Assembly: GCF_001010415.1 (NCBI RefSeq)
Contig: NZ_JPLE01000006.1
Location: 1-64,000 of the forward strand
Origin: Xanthomonas pisi DSM 18956
Lineage (GTDB): Bacteria > Pseudomonadota > Gammaproteobacteria > Xanthomonadales > Xanthomonadaceae
DNA: 64,000 nt
Direction: 5' to 3'
Positions 9,799 through 19,802 of this stretch are shown piece after piece (the stretch's first letter is position 1; the number at the start of each line of letters is the position of its first letter). Position numbers and translations under genes: made by a program. The notes under the pieces were generated by a model, which made no database searches, had not been told where the DNA came from, and saw nothing but the letters and a program-made list of their open reading frames with translations.

Positions 9799-10791
9799 AT
9801 GAAGATCTTCACTCGTCTGGTGCAGCGCGCAGTGCTGCTGATCGCCGGCCTGGCGCTGGCCTCGGCTGCGCATGCCGGCCTGTCCGTGTCCGGTACGCAG
9901 CTGCGAGAGAGCAACGGCAACACGCTGGTCTTGCGTGGCATCAATCTGCCGCATGCCTGGTTTGCCGATCGTACCGACGCGGCGCTGGCACAGATTGCCG
10001 CCACCGGGGCCAACAGCGTGCGCGTGGTGCTGAGTACCGGCCACCGCTGGAACCGCACGCCCGAGGCGGAGGTGGCGCGCATCATCGCGCGCTGCAAGGC
10101 GTTGGGCTTGATCGCCGTACTGGAAGTGCACGACACCACCGGCTACGCCGAAGACGGCGCCGCAGGCACCCTGGCAAATGCCGCCACCTACTGGACCAGC
10201 GTGCGCGGCGCGCTGGTGGGCCAGGAGGATTACGTCATCATCAATATCGGCAACGAACCGTTCGGCAACCAGTTGAGCGCCAGCGAATGGGTCAACGGCC
10301 ACGCGCGTGCGATCGCCACGCTGCGCAATGCCGGCCTCACCCACGCGTTGATGGTGGACGCGCCCAACTGGGGCCAGGACTGGCAGTTCTACATGCGCGA
10401 CAACGCTGCGGCGTTGCTGGCGCGCGACAGCCGCCGCAATGTGGTTTTCAGCGTGCACATGTACGAAGTGTTCAGCAACGATGCCGCAGTGGACAGCTAT
10501 CTGCGTGCGTTTCGCAGCAACGGGCTGGCCCTGGTGGTTGGCGAATTCGGCGCCGACCATCGCGGTGCGCAGGTCGACGAAGCGGCGATCATGCGCCGTG
10601 CGCGCGAGTACAACGTCGGCTACATGGGGTGGTCGTGGTCGGGCAACGACAGCAGCACCCAATCGCTGGACATCGTGCTGGGCTGGGACCCGACCCGTCT
10701 CAGCAGCTGGGGCCGCACGCTGATCCAAGGGCCCGACGGCATCCGTGCCACCTCGCGCAGGGCGAGCATCTTCGCGCCAAGGCGGCGCTAG
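9799..10791 (+). CDS. secreted GH5 beta-mannanase (GH5_8-like)
   Basis: 330 residues with a signal peptide (positively charged start, LLIAGLALASAAHA, cleavage before Gly), so the enzyme is exported. GH5 endo-acting enzymes use two glutamates, seen here as Glu153 in INIGNEPFG (acid/base) and Glu249 in VVGEFGADH (nucleophile). The N-terminal LRGINLPHAWFAD followed by GANSVRVVLSTGHRW resembles subfamily 8 mannanases more than cellulases, so hydrolysis of plant mannan is the best guess. No carbohydrate-binding module is present. TTTGGAG lies upstream of the ATG. Automated annotation often calls such proteins cellulase or glycosyl hydrolase. Confidence 0.82.
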   Translation: MKIFTRLVQRAVLLIAGLALASAAHAGLSVSGTQLRESNGNTLVLRGINLPHAWFADRTDAALAQIAATGANSVRVVLSTGHRWNRTPEAEVARIIARCKALGLIAVLEVHDTTGYAEDGAAGTLANAATYWTSVRGALVGQEDYVIINIGNEPFGNQLSASEWVNGHARAIATLRNAGLTHALMVDAPNWGQDWQFYMRDNAAALLARDSRRNVVFSVHMYEVFSNDAAVDSYLRAFRSNGLALVVGEFGADHRGAQVDEAAIMRRAREYNVGYMGWSWSGNDSSTQSLDIVLGWDPTRLSSWGRTLIQGPDGIRATSRRASIFAPRRR

Positions 10792-10830
10792 GCCGCCCAG
10801 GCGCATGCCTGCGCGCGAGCCCTGGCGCCA

Positions 10831-11409
10831 TCAGCGCCCGGGTTCGCGCAACGGTCCCGGGCTGGGCCGTTTGGTCAGCTTGCGCTGCAGCGAACGCCGA
10901 TGCATGCCCAGCAGGCGCGCGGCAGCGGAGACGTTGCCGCCGGTTTCGTGCAGCGCCTGCTGGATGTGTTCCCACTGCAGACGGCTGAGCGGTGTCATCA
11001 TTTCCTGCGCGGTTTCTTCTTCGTCCGGCTCGGGCAGGTCGTCGTCTTCTTCGCCCAGCGCCCGCATGATGGTGGGGATGTTGGCGGGCTTGGGCAGGTA
11101 GTCGTCGGCACCGAGTTTGATCGCTTCCACCGCGGTGGCGATGCTCGCGTAGCCGGTCACCAGCAGGATGCGCATGTCCGCGCGGATCTCGCGTAGCGGC
11201 TGGATCAGGCTCAGGCCGGAATCGTGGCCGAGCTTGAGGTCGATCAGGGCAAAGTCCGGCAGTGCGCTGCGCGCGGTCGATAGCGCGCTGGCGGCATCGG
11301 TGGCGGTCAGCGTTTCCACGCCGCGCCGCGCCAGGCTGCGTTGCAGGGTGCGCAGGTACAAGGTGTCGTCGTCGACCAACAGGCCAGTGCGGATCGGGGT
11401 GCTTGTCAT
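10831..11409 (-). CDS. regA: RegA/PrrA/ActR-family redox response regulator
   Basis: 192 residues. The receiver domain has acidic Asp13-15, phosphoacceptor Asp57 (ALIDLKL) and Lys107 (LPKP). A short acidic linker follows, then a Fis-type helix-turn-helix with GGNVSAAARLLGMHRRSLQRKL split over about residues 155-178, the near-invariant DNA-reading motif of RegA proteins. The ATG at 11409 overlaps the stop of the sensor gene (ATGA), so the two are one transcription unit and likely translationally coupled. RegA-type regulators switch respiratory and energy genes according to redox state. The targets in this organism are not shown by the sequence. Confidence 0.9.
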   Translation of the reverse strand: MTSTPIRTGLLVDDDTLYLRTLQRSLARRGVETLTATDAASALSTARSALPDFALIDLKLGHDSGLSLIQPLREIRADMRILLVTGYASIATAVEAIKLGADDYLPKPANIPTIMRALGEEDDDLPEPDEEETAQEMMTPLSRLQWEHIQQALHETGGNVSAAARLLGMHRRSLQRKLTKRPSPGPLREPGR

Positions 11410-12632
11410 GCCAGGGCCTCGTGTTCGGAAAGCGGCAGGCGGAAACCGACGCGGGCGCCGCTGCCTTCGGCGGGCAGCATCCACAACTCGCCCTGCAGGC
11501 GCTCGACGGTGGCATGCGACAACGCAAGGCCAACGCCCATGCCGTCATGCTTGCCGCTGTTGAACAAGGTGCCCGGCAGCATGGCTTGCGCGGTGTCGAA
11601 GCCGGGCCCGTAATCGCGCACCTCGCCGCTGAGGTGCTCGTCCTCCACCCGCAAGGTCAGATCGATCTGCGGGCGCCCGGCGCGTTCGCCGGCATCGGCG
11701 GCATTGTTGAGCAGCACCATCAACAGATGGCTGACGCCCGGCTGCAGCATCAGCCGCATCGGTGCGTCCTCGTTGCGGCGCAGCTCGATGGTGGGGCGTA
11801 CCAGCCGCCATTGCTCCAGCACTTCCTGCACCGCCACTTCTCGGCTCAGATGGCCGTTGTCGGCAGGCTGCGCCAGCGCCAGCACGCGCTCGTGGCACTG
11901 CACCAGCAGCTCGCGCAGCGTGTCCAGGTCTTCGCGCAGCTCGTTCTGGTCGCACTGGTCGGCAATGTCGTCGACCAGCAGGGTCATCGTGGCCAGCGGA
12001 GTATTGAGTTCGTGCGCCACCGACGCTGCATGGGTGGCCAATGCCACGATGCCTTCGTTACGCGCAAAGCGCTCGCGCAGGGTGGAGATTTCGCGCTCGC
12101 GTTCGCGCATCGACAACGCCAGCCGGGTGGCGAAGGCCAGCACCACCACCGTGGACAGCAGGAAATTGGCCGCCATGCCCCACATGTGCAGGCTCAGCGG
12201 ATCGAAGCTGCCGTAGGGCAGCGGCAGGCCGAACGCGGCGCTGATGACATAGCCGGCCACGCACGATGCTGCCACGGCCATCGCCCAGCTCAGCGGCAGG
12301 GCCAGCGCGGCCAGCGCGATCAGCACCAGGAACAGCGAGCCGAACGGGTTGGCGATGCCGCCGCTCCAGCCCACCATCCAGGTCAGCACCGTCACATCGA
12401 CCAGGATGTGGCCGAACTCGGTGGCCGGGCTGACCGCCCCGCGATGCGCCACGCGCAGCTGCGCATACAGGTTGAACGTCGCCAGCGCGGCGACGCCGGC
12501 CCACAGCGGTTGTTGCGGCAGGTGCAACCCCATCAGGCCGGAGGCGACCAGGATGGTGGCGGCCTGGCCGGCGGTGGCGAGCCAGCGCAGGCTGCACAGG
12601 GTCCGCAGGAAGGAGGCGTCGGAGCTATTCAT
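11406..12632 (-). CDS. regB: RegB/PrrB-family redox sensor histidine kinase
   Basis: 408 residues from ATG 12632 (GTG 12635 also possible). The N-terminal half has six hydrophobic segments. Between them is GGIANPF at 91-97, the heptapeptide that binds ubiquinone in RegB. The H-box is VAHELNTPL with His207. Cys246 lies 39 residues further on, matching the redox-active cysteine spacing of Rhodobacter RegB. The ATPase domain has LLNNAADA (N box) and GPGFD and GMGVGLALS (G boxes). It should autophosphorylate and hand the phosphate to the adjacent RegA, damped by oxidised quinone or cysteine oxidation. It diverges from ispG. Confidence 0.9.
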   Translation of the reverse strand: MNSSDASFLRTLCSLRWLATAGQAATILVASGLMGLHLPQQPLWAGVAALATFNLYAQLRVAHRGAVSPATEFGHILVDVTVLTWMVGWSGGIANPFGSLFLVLIALAALALPLSWAMAVAASCVAGYVISAAFGLPLPYGSFDPLSLHMWGMAANFLLSTVVVLAFATRLALSMREREREISTLRERFARNEGIVALATHAASVAHELNTPLATMTLLVDDIADQCDQNELREDLDTLRELLVQCHERVLALAQPADNGHLSREVAVQEVLEQWRLVRPTIELRRNEDAPMRLMLQPGVSHLLMVLLNNAADAGERAGRPQIDLTLRVEDEHLSGEVRDYGPGFDTAQAMLPGTLFNSGKHDGMGVGLALSHATVERLQGELWMLPAEGSGARVGFRLPLSEHEALA

Positions 12633-12740
12633 CACGGCAATCCTATGCGCTCACGGAGGTGGTGGCCTGCGACAAACCGTCGCATCGGCCCGGATGGCGG
12701 CCCGCACGACGCTTCAGCTGTGAGCGGACGACGGACAGGC

Positions 12741-12746
12741 TAAAAT
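12741..12746 (+). promoter_or_regulatory. -10 element giving a probable leaderless ispG mRNA
   Basis: TAAAAT lies seven bases before the ispG ATG at 12753, so transcription would begin at or next to the A of the start codon. No Shine-Dalgarno sequence is present upstream (AGGCTAAAATAGCGGC). The -35 region is weak. Confidence 0.45.
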
Positions 12747-12752
12747 AGCGGC

Positions 12753-14018
12753 ATGTACGACGCCGTGACTCGCCCAACCCCCCCCGCCGACGCCACCGCC
12801 TGGCCGCGCCGCATCACCCAGGCCGTCAAGATCGGCAGCGTGATCGTGGGCGGCGGCCACCCGGTGGTGGTCCAGTCGATGACCAATACCGACACCGCCG
12901 ACATCGCCGGCAGCGTCAAGCAGGTGGCCGAGTTGTGGCGCGCCGGCTCGGAGATGGTGCGCCTGACCGTCAACAACGCCGAGTCCGCCGCCGCCATCCC
13001 GCGCATCGTCGACAAGCTGCGCATGATGGGGGTCGAGGTGCCGTTGATCGGCGACTTCCATTACAACGGTCACCAACTGCTCGCCGCCGAGCCGGCCTGC
13101 GCCGAAGCGCTGGCCAAGTACCGCATCAATCCGGGCAATGTCGGCTTCGGCAAGAAGAAGGACCTGCAGTTCGCGCAGCTGATCGAGTTCGCGATCAAGT
13201 ACGACAAGCCGGTGCGCATCGGTGCCAATTGGGGCTCGCTGGACCAGTCGCTGGCCGCGCAGCTGATGGACGAGAATTCCAGGCGCGACACGCCGTGGGA
13301 CGCCGGCCGCGTCTTGCGCGAGGCGCTGATCCGCTCGGCAGTGGATTCGGCCGAGCGTGCGGTGGAACTGGGCTTGCCGCGCGAGCGCATCATCCTGTCG
13401 GCCAAGGTGTCCGGCGTGCAGGAGCTGATCGCGGTCTATCGCGACATGGCCGCACGCTGCGATTTCGCGTTGCACCTGGGCCTGACCGAAGCCGGCATCG
13501 GCAGCAAGGGCATCGTGGCCTCGGCGGCGGCGTTGAGCGTGCTGCTGCAGGAGGGAATCGGCGACACCATCCGCATCTCGCTGACGCCCGAGCCCGGCCA
13601 GTCGCGCACCCAGGAAGTGGTGGTGGCGCAGGAGCTGCTGCAGACCACCGGCCAACGCGCGTTCACCCCGATGGTCACCGCCTGCCCGGGGTGCGGCCGC
13701 ACCACCTCCGAGTTCTTCCAGGAACTGGCCGGCGTGGTGCAGAACCACGTGCGCGCCAAGATGCCGGAGTGGAAGATTTCCAACCCCGGCGCCGAGAACA
13801 TGACCCTGGCGGTGATGGGCTGCGTGGTCAACGGCCCGGGCGAATCGCGCCACGCCAATATCGGCATCTCGCTGCCGGGTACGGGCGAAGCGCCGTCGGC
13901 ACCGGTGTTCATCGATGGCGAAAAAAGCGTCACCCTGCGTGGCGAAAACATCGCCTACGAATTCATCGATCTGATCGATCAGTACGTCGAACGCACCTAT
14001 GTCCGCCGCGCCGGCTGA
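12753..14018 (+). CDS. ispG: 4-hydroxy-3-methylbut-2-enyl diphosphate synthase (flavodoxin)
   Basis: 421 residues, cytosolic. IspG (GcpE) makes HMBPP from MEcPP in the MEP isoprenoid pathway, using a [4Fe-4S] cluster. The cluster ligands are visible in ACPGCGRT and later in [12 protein letters not shown] with the following Glu. The N-terminal barrel has VQSMTNTDT and GDFHYNGH. The length matches the two-domain proteobacterial form. The 3' end overlaps the PAP2 gene by 20 bp, so the two are probably co-transcribed. Confidence 0.97.
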   Translation: MYDAVTRPTPPADATAWPRRITQAVKIGSVIVGGGHPVVVQSMTNTDTADIAGSVKQVAELWRAGSEMVRLTVNNAESAAAIPRIVDKLRMMGVEVPLIGDFHYNGHQLLAAEPACAEALAKYRINPGNVGFGKKKDLQFAQLIEFAIKYDKPVRIGANWGSLDQSLAAQLMDENSRRDTPWDAGRVLREALIRSAVDSAERAVELGLPRERIILSAKVSGVQELIAVYRDMAARCDFALHLGLTEAGIGSKGIVASAAALSVLLQEGIGDTIRISLTPEPGQSRTQEVVVAQELLQTTGQRAFTPMVTACPGCGRTTSEFFQELAGVVQNHVRAKMPEWKISNPGAENMTLAVMGCVVNGPGESRHANIGISLPGTGEAPSAPVFIDGEKSVTLRGENIAYEFIDLIDQYVERTYVRRAG

Positions 14019-14697
14019 ATCGCCGGCCGGCTTCAGCGCGTGGTTACGCAACAATGCATGGCGCATGGCGCTGCTGTTCGCCGGCGTGCTGTTGCCGCTG
14101 GGCTTGTTCGTGGACCTGGCAGACGAAGTCCACGAACTGGAAAATTTCTACTTCGACGAACCGTTGCTGTGGAGCATGCGCAGCATCGCCACGCCCGGGC
14201 TGGATACGTTTTTCGGGGTGATCTCCAAGGTGGGCTACCAGTACGGCGTGATCCCGATGGATATCGCGATCGTGCTGGTGCTGCTGGGGTTACGGCGCTG
14301 GCGCGAGGGCACCTTTGCAGCGCTGGGCTTCGGCGGTTCGGCGTTGTTGAACATGGGTGCCAAGCAGTTCTTTCAACGCGACCGGCCCAGCCTGTGGGAG
14401 TCGATCGCACCGGAAAGCACCTTCAGTTTTCCCAGCGGGCACGCGATGGGCTCGATGACGCTCGCCGCAGTGGTGGTTGCGCTGGCCTGGAACACGCGCT
14501 GGCGCTGGCCGGTGACTATCGCCGCCAGCCTGTTCGCGGTGCTGGTCGGCGTGTCGCGAATCTACCTGGGCGTGCATTACCCCTCCGACATCCTCGGCGG
14601 TTGGTCGGCGGCATTGGTGTGGGTGGTGGGGCTGTATCTGGTGATGTTCCGCGGCACGCGGCGTCCACACTGGCATCGTCATCGCACGACTGCCTGA
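13999..14697 (+). CDS. PAP2-superfamily membrane phosphatase
   Basis: 232 residues with about six membrane segments. The three phosphatase motifs are in order: KQFFQRDRP (KX6RP), FPSGHA (PSGH) and [12 protein letters not shown] (SRX5HX3D), which place the active site on the periplasmic face. The family removes phosphate from undecaprenyl diphosphate, phosphatidate or phosphatidylglycerophosphate. Overlap with ispG, an isoprenoid gene, makes a polyprenyl diphosphate substrate attractive but not proven. The C-terminus is a basic His/Arg tail (RRPHWHRHR). Confidence 0.88.
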   Translation: MSAAPAESPAGFSAWLRNNAWRMALLFAGVLLPLGLFVDLADEVHELENFYFDEPLLWSMRSIATPGLDTFFGVISKVGYQYGVIPMDIAIVLVLLGLRRWREGTFAALGFGGSALLNMGAKQFFQRDRPSLWESIAPESTFSFPSGHAMGSMTLAAVVVALAWNTRWRWPVTIAASLFAVLVGVSRIYLGVHYPSDILGGWSAALVWVVGLYLVMFRGTRRPHWHRHRTTA

Positions 14698-14991
14698 GTG
14701 CACGGCGATCCCGGCCGCAACGTAGTGGCCGCAAGCGCGGCGACGCAGCGTGGCGCAGCGATGCGGATGTGTCGTACGCGTCCGTGCTTGCCGGTGCAGT
14801 GGTTGCGCCGGCGCTTTCGTATCGCCGGAAGAGGTTTCGTGTTTCTGTCCAGGCTGGCGTAAGCGCGCAACTATTGTCCTCGGTCTGCAAGGTGCTCGGC
14901 GCCGCGACGCAGCGTTGCCTGCTAGGGACGCTGATGCCGTGATGTCTGTCCGCGTCGGCGCACCAGTACACGCTCTTTGGAGGATCTGCGC

Positions 14992-15423
14992 GTGCAAGAC
15001 GTCTTACCGAACGACTCCGACGTGAAGAAATGTCGCGTGCTGCGTGCCAGCGCAAGCGCAAGCGCACTGGCGGCGCAAGGCGTGCATTACGCGATGGGGA
15101 TCTCCGCGCAAAGTACCGGCGCGACCGGTCTTAGCCTGCAGGTTGTGACGATCGCGCCGGGCGGGCGCGCCAAGCCGCATCTGCATGCATCGCATGAAAC
15201 CGCCATCTACGCGCTGACGGGAGTGTCCAAGGTCTGGCACGGCCCAGCCCTGGAGCATCATGACGTGGTGCAGCCGGGCGATTTTCTGTATATCCCGGCC
15301 GGCATGCCGCATCAGCCTTATAACGACGGCGTGGAAGCGGCCGTGGTTCTGGTGGCCCGAACCGACCCCAATACGCACGAAAGCGTGGTGCTGCTGCCCG
15401 GATTCGATGGACTACATGGCTGA
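14992..15423 (+). CDS. cupin-domain protein
   Basis: 143 residues. The GTG at 14992 has TTTGGAGGA 7-8 bases upstream. A single cupin domain shows the metal-binding pattern: GGRAKPHLHASHETAIY (motif 1, His ligands and Glu), then PGDFLYIPAGMPHQPYN (motif 2, His). It is a small cytosolic beta-barrel likely to bind a metal. The substrate or role cannot be read from the sequence. It stands alone between the PAP2 gene, 294 bp upstream, and the convergent MHS transporter. Confidence 0.75.
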   Translation: MQDVLPNDSDVKKCRVLRASASASALAAQGVHYAMGISAQSTGATGLSLQVVTIAPGGRAKPHLHASHETAIYALTGVSKVWHGPALEHHDVVQPGDFLYIPAGMPHQPYNDGVEAAVVLVARTDPNTHESVVLLPGFDGLHG

Positions 15424-15500
15424 GCGTTGTGGACAGGCCGCGCGTCTGCACACAGGGGGCCTGAAATGTCCCGATTGCAGCGGCCACTGCCGCCTTGCAC

Positions 15501-16799
15501 TCAGGAACGACCGGTACGCCCCTGGCGCGACAACCGCAGCCCGACCACGCTGCCAATCACTGCCAGCAGGATCACGTAGTACCCCGGCCCCATCGGGTGC
15601 TGTTTGAGCAACATCACCACCACCAGTGGGGTAAGGCCGCCGAACACGGCATAGCCCAGGTTGTAGGCGAACGACACGCCGGACAGGCTCACTTCGGGTG
15701 GGAACGCCTCGACCATGATGCGCGGAATCACCCCCAGCACGCCCAGTGCGGCGCCCAGCAGCGCGTAGAGCGGAAACACCAGCTGTGGATCGCCGGCCAA
15801 GCGGTAGAACGCCCATGCCGCTACACCCAGCAGGACGCTGCCGATGAGCAGCACGCGGCCATTGCCATGGCGGTCGGCCAACGCACCGGCCACCACCGAC
15901 CCGGCAGCCTGCAGCACGATGGCCAGGCTGTTGGCCTGTAGCGCCACTGCGGCCGGGTAGTGGTAACTGCTCTGCAACAGGCCCGGTGTCATCAACGACA
16001 CCACCAGCACGCCACCGGCCACCATCCAGGTCAGTGCCAGCGACAGCAGGACGCCGGTGCGATGATCGCGCAGCACCAGCTTGAGCGGAGTTTCGCGCGC
16101 CAGCGCACGCATGGCGACCAGTTCTGCGAACACCGGCGTCTCGTGCAGCCAGCGGCGCAAGTAGACCGACACCAGCCCGAACACGCCGCCTGCCAGAAAT
16201 GGCAGGCGCCAGGCATAGTCGGCGATCTCGGCAGGGGTGAAGTGGCGGTTGAGGGCGCCGGCACCCAGCGAACCGAGCAACACGCCACCGGCCAGGCCCG
16301 CGGTCAGGGTGCCGCAGGCAAGCCCGGTGCGCTGCGGCGGCACGTGCTCGGCGACGAATACCCAGGCGCTGGGCACCTCGCCGCCGATGGCGGCGCCCTG
16401 CAGCAGGCGCGCGCCCAGCAACAGCAGCGGCGCCGCAATGCCGATCTGCGCGTAGGTGGGCAGCAAGCCGATGCACAGCGTCGGCAGCGCCATCAGCAGC
16501 AGGCTCAAGCCGAACATGCGCTTGCGACCGACCAGGTCGCCGAAATGGGCCATCACCATGCCGCCCAGCGGACGCACCAGGTAACCGGCGGCAAAGATGC
16601 CGAAGGTCTGCAGCTGGCGCATCCAGTCGGGGATGCCGGGAGGGAAGAACAACTCGCCCAGCACTGCGGCGAAAAAGATGAAGATGATGAAGTCGTACAG
16701 TTCCAGCGCGCCGCCCAGCGCGGACAAGGCCAGCGTCTTGTAGTCGTCGCGATTGAGCTGCGCCCTCGGTGCAATGCCTGTGGGCGGATGGGTCTTCAA
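15501..16799 (-). CDS. MFS transporter, metabolite:proton symporter (MHS) family
   Basis: 432 residues with 12 predicted membrane segments. The N-terminal LGGALELYDFIIFIFFA, the loop motif HFGDLVGRKRM and LLQGAAIGGEVPSAWVFVAEH are typical of the MHS group, whose members carry proline, betaine, citrate, shikimate or alpha-ketoglutarate with protons. The substrate is not defined by the sequence. It is a single gene, preceded by 162 bp without another gene. Confidence 0.88.
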   Translation of the reverse strand: MKTHPPTGIAPRAQLNRDDYKTLALSALGGALELYDFIIFIFFAAVLGELFFPPGIPDWMRQLQTFGIFAAGYLVRPLGGMVMAHFGDLVGRKRMFGLSLLLMALPTLCIGLLPTYAQIGIAAPLLLLGARLLQGAAIGGEVPSAWVFVAEHVPPQRTGLACGTLTAGLAGGVLLGSLGAGALNRHFTPAEIADYAWRLPFLAGGVFGLVSVYLRRWLHETPVFAELVAMRALARETPLKLVLRDHRTGVLLSLALTWMVAGGVLVVSLMTPGLLQSSYHYPAAVALQANSLAIVLQAAGSVVAGALADRHGNGRVLLIGSVLLGVAAWAFYRLAGDPQLVFPLYALLGAALGVLGVIPRIMVEAFPPEVSLSGVSFAYNLGYAVFGGLTPLVVVMLLKQHPMGPGYYVILLAVIGSVVGLRLSRQGRTGRS

Positions 16800-16961
16800 G
16801 GCGTGACATCCTGTGGCGGGTGGTGGCGCGCAGGCGCGTGTGCAGCAGTCGCCAGTGCGGGCATCATGCTAGCGCGCCAGCAGCTGCGGCTTGCCTGCTG
16901 GCGCTGGATGGCACGTATGGGACTTCGGTAAACGCGTCGTGTCTGCGCCCGTGGTGGCGTA

Positions 16962-17654
16962 TCAGGCGCGCAGGCTGGCCAACGCCGCTGCTTCGGCATG
17001 CAGCACGATGGTATCGAACAGCGGTAGCGCCGAGTCGCCGGCATCCACCAGCAAGGAAATTTCCGTGCAACCCAGGACGATCGCCTGCGCGCCTTGCTGT
17101 TCGAGTTCGGCCATGACCTGACGAAACGAGTGGCGCGATCCTGCATCGATCACGCCCTGGCACAGCTCCTGGTAAATCACCCGATGCAGTTCCGCGCGCG
17201 CATCGGAAGGCGGTATGACCACCGTCAGTCCACGTGCCTCCAGCCGCTGGCGATAGAAGGGCTGCTCCATGGTGAAGCGCGTGCCGAGCAGGCCAACCCG
17301 GGCGATGCCAGCCGCGAGCAAGGCCTCGGCGGTGGCATCGGCGATGTGCAGCAAGGGCAGTGGCGTTGCGGTGGTGATTGCATCGGCGACGCAATGCATG
17401 GTGTTGGTGCACAGCACGATGAAGTCCGCGCCGCCGGCGTGCAGCGAACGCGCGGCGGCCGCCATCTCGCGACCGGCGCCTTCCCAGTCGCCGGCGTGCT
17501 GCAGGCGCTCGATATCGTGGAAGTCGACGCTGTACAGCAACAGTCGGGCCGAATGCAGCCCGCCACGTTCGCGGCGGATGGCCTGATTGATATGGCGGTA
17601 GTAGGGCAGGGTGGACTCCCAGCTCATGCCGCCGATCATCCCGATGGTTTTCAC
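16962..17654 (-). CDS. aspartate/glutamate racemase family protein
   Basis: 230 residues, close to the usual family length. Both catalytic cysteines are present, in VLCTNTMH and VLGCTEISLL, so cofactor-independent racemisation by two-base chemistry is expected. The N-terminal KTIGMIGGMSWESTLPYYR is characteristic of the YgeA/RacX group. The product may be D-aspartate, D-glutamate or another D-amino acid for wall remodelling; YgeA-type enzymes have broad specificity. It is a single gene, and no D-amino-acid pathway neighbour is visible. Confidence 0.87.
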   Translation of the reverse strand: MKTIGMIGGMSWESTLPYYRHINQAIRRERGGLHSARLLLYSVDFHDIERLQHAGDWEGAGREMAAAARSLHAGGADFIVLCTNTMHCVADAITTATPLPLLHIADATAEALLAAGIARVGLLGTRFTMEQPFYRQRLEARGLTVVIPPSDARAELHRVIYQELCQGVIDAGSRHSFRQVMAELEQQGAQAIVLGCTEISLLVDAGDSALPLFDTIVLHAEAAALASLRA

Positions 17655-17844
17655 GTGCAGTGTCCTGGTGCAAGCGGGTTCGCCTGCATGGTCGCATACG
17701 ATCTCGGTGGCATGTCCCCAGTGACGGAGAGGCCGCCGACGAACGCTCAGTGCGCGAAAACGCTAACGCTGCAGTTGTGGTACGCGTGGTGAAGCATGTG
17801 GCGACGCGCGTTACACCCAGATGTATTGCGTCACCGCTGCTGCG

Positions 17845-18753
17845 TCACTCGCCCGGCTTTGCCCCCTCCACTGGCGCATGCGTGGCAGCGCGGCGCGCCA
17901 GCACGGTTTCGCGATGGGCGATATAGACATTGGCGCCGATGATGATGGCCGCGCCGATCAGGGTGTGGCGTTCGATCGCCTCGCCGAACAGCCACCAGCC
18001 CAGCAATGCCACCAGCGGCAGTTGCATGAAGCTGATCGGCTGCAGCGCGGAGACTTCGCCCAGCTTGAGTGCGCGTGTCCAGAACAACTGCCCCGCGGTC
18101 CCGAAGACGCCGGTCGCCAGCAGCCACAGCCAGTCGATGCCTTGCGGCCAGGTCCACTGGAACAGGGCCGGAATCAGCGACATCGGCACCCAGAAGACAT
18201 AGGTATAGAACACCACGGTGTCGGAGTCGTCGCTGCGCGACAGCTGCTTGATCTGGATCGCGACGACGGCGCTGATGACGGCGGCCAGCAAGGCGATCAG
18301 CAGCCCGGGCGTGAAGGTGGACGATCCCGGTCGCAGGATCACCAGCACGCCGATGAAGCCTGCCGCCACCGCCAGCCAGCGGCGCAGACGGACCTGCTCA
18401 TGCAACCACACCACCGCCAGCACGGTGACGAACAAGGGCGTGGAATAGGACAGCGAAATCGCCTGCGACAAGGGCAGGTGACCGATCGCCCAGAAGCCGC
18501 ACAGCATCGACGCCAGCCCGATCAGCGTGCGCGCCAGATACTGCGGCAATTGCCGCGTCCGTGGCAGCGCCTTGCCCGGCCGCAGGATCAGCGGGAGTAG
18601 CGCCAGCAACCCGAATGCGTTACGAAAGAATGCAATCTCGGTGGTGGCAATGTTGCTCGACGCCAGCCGGATGGTGATGGCCATCAGGCCGAAGGCAAAG
18701 GTACTGGTGAGCATCCACAGCGCCGCACGACGCGAGACCTGCGCTGCAGTCAC
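17845..18753 (-). CDS. EamA/DMT-family transporter
   Basis: 302 residues with ten hydrophobic segments in two EamA halves, the fold of drug/metabolite exporters. The GTG at 18753 overlaps the murB stop codon by four bases (GTGA), which fixes the start and implies translational coupling with murB. The reading frame extends upstream into murB but with no protein-like sequence there. The exported compound is unknown. Position at the end of pyrD-murB is probably convenience of transcription and not a shared pathway. Confidence 0.85.
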   Translation of the reverse strand: MTAAQVSRRAALWMLTSTFAFGLMAITIRLASSNIATTEIAFFRNAFGLLALLPLILRPGKALPRTRQLPQYLARTLIGLASMLCGFWAIGHLPLSQAISLSYSTPLFVTVLAVVWLHEQVRLRRWLAVAAGFIGVLVILRPGSSTFTPGLLIALLAAVISAVVAIQIKQLSRSDDSDTVVFYTYVFWVPMSLIPALFQWTWPQGIDWLWLLATGVFGTAGQLFWTRALKLGEVSALQPISFMQLPLVALLGWWLFGEAIERHTLIGAAIIIGANVYIAHRETVLARRAATHAPVEGAKPGE

Positions 18754-19802
18754 CAATGCGCTCCGATGATGCGCGGTTCCGGCTCCAGGATGACCGAATA
18801 GCGCTCGCGCACCGATTCGGCGATACGCCTGGCAAACTCCAGCAACTGCGCGCCGCTGGCAGTGCCGTAGTTGACCAGCACCAGGGCATGATCGGGAGAC
18901 ACGCCGGCATCGCCCTCGCGCTGGCCTTTCCAGCCGCATTGCTCGATCAACCACGCGGCCGACAACTTGCCCTGGCCTGGCTGCTCGCCGGGATACACCG
19001 GCATGTCGGCGAAGCTGGCCTGCAACGCGGCGATCTGTTCGCTCGGCAACAGCGGGTTCTTGAAAAAACTGCCTGCATTGCCGAGCACATCCGGGTCAGG
19101 CAGCTTGCGTCGACGGATGTTGATCACCGCCTGCGCCACGTCGGCGGCCCCCGCCAGTTCGGCGCCCATGTGGGCCAATTCCTCGCGAATACCAGCGTAA
19201 TCCAGCCGCAGTTCGTGCAACAGCGGCAGATTGAATTCCACCGCCACAATCAGATAACGCTCGGGTTGCTGCTTGAATACGCTGTCGCGGTAGGCGAAGG
19301 CGCACTCGGGCGCCGTCAGCCGCACAAACTGCTGGCCAAGCCGATCGAAGGCCTCCACCGCGTGGATGAAGTCGCCCACCTGCGCGCCGTAGGCACCGAT
19401 GTTCTGGATCGGGCTGGCACCGACGGTACCGGGGATCAGCGCCAGATTTTCCAGGCCCGACAAACCCTGCTGCAGCGAATACAGCACCAGCGCATGCCAG
19501 TTCACACCCGCCCCGGCGCGCACGATGGCGTGGTCGGCGTGGTGCGCAATGATGGCGATATCGCGGTTTTCGAAACACAGCACGCACCCTTGCGGGTCGC
19601 CGGCCAACAGCACATTGCTGCCGCTGCCCAGCACCAGCAATGCAAGCCCGGCGATCTCGGGCGCGGCCAGCGCCTGCGGCAATGCCTCGGGCGTGTGGAT
19701 GCCGAGCAACCAGCGCGCCGTCGCTTCGACATGGAACGTGTTGAGCGCACGCAGTGGCGCATGCGCGCTCAAGTGCCAGCCGGTCTGCACCGCATCGCTC
19801 AT
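18750..19802 (-). CDS. murB: UDP-N-acetylenolpyruvoylglucosamine reductase
   Basis: 350 residues, the type I (E. coli-like) length. MurB reduces UDP-GlcNAc-enolpyruvate to UDP-MurNAc with NADPH and FAD in the cytoplasm, the second committed step of peptidoglycan synthesis. Motifs seen are LGSGSNVL (FAD), [25 protein letters not shown] and [11 protein letters not shown] near the catalytic serine. The ATG at 19802 overlaps the pyrD stop by four bases, and its own stop overlaps the next gene the same way. Confidence 0.96.
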   Translation of the reverse strand: MSDAVQTGWHLSAHAPLRALNTFHVEATARWLLGIHTPEALPQALAAPEIAGLALLVLGSGSNVLLAGDPQGCVLCFENRDIAIIAHHADHAIVRAGAGVNWHALVLYSLQQGLSGLENLALIPGTVGASPIQNIGAYGAQVGDFIHAVEAFDRLGQQFVRLTAPECAFAYRDSVFKQQPERYLIVAVEFNLPLLHELRLDYAGIREELAHMGAELAGAADVAQAVINIRRRKLPDPDVLGNAGSFFKNPLLPSEQIAALQASFADMPVYPGEQPGQGKLSAAWLIEQCGWKGQREGDAGVSPDHALVLVNYGTASGAQLLEFARRIAESVRERYSVILEPEPRIIGAHW

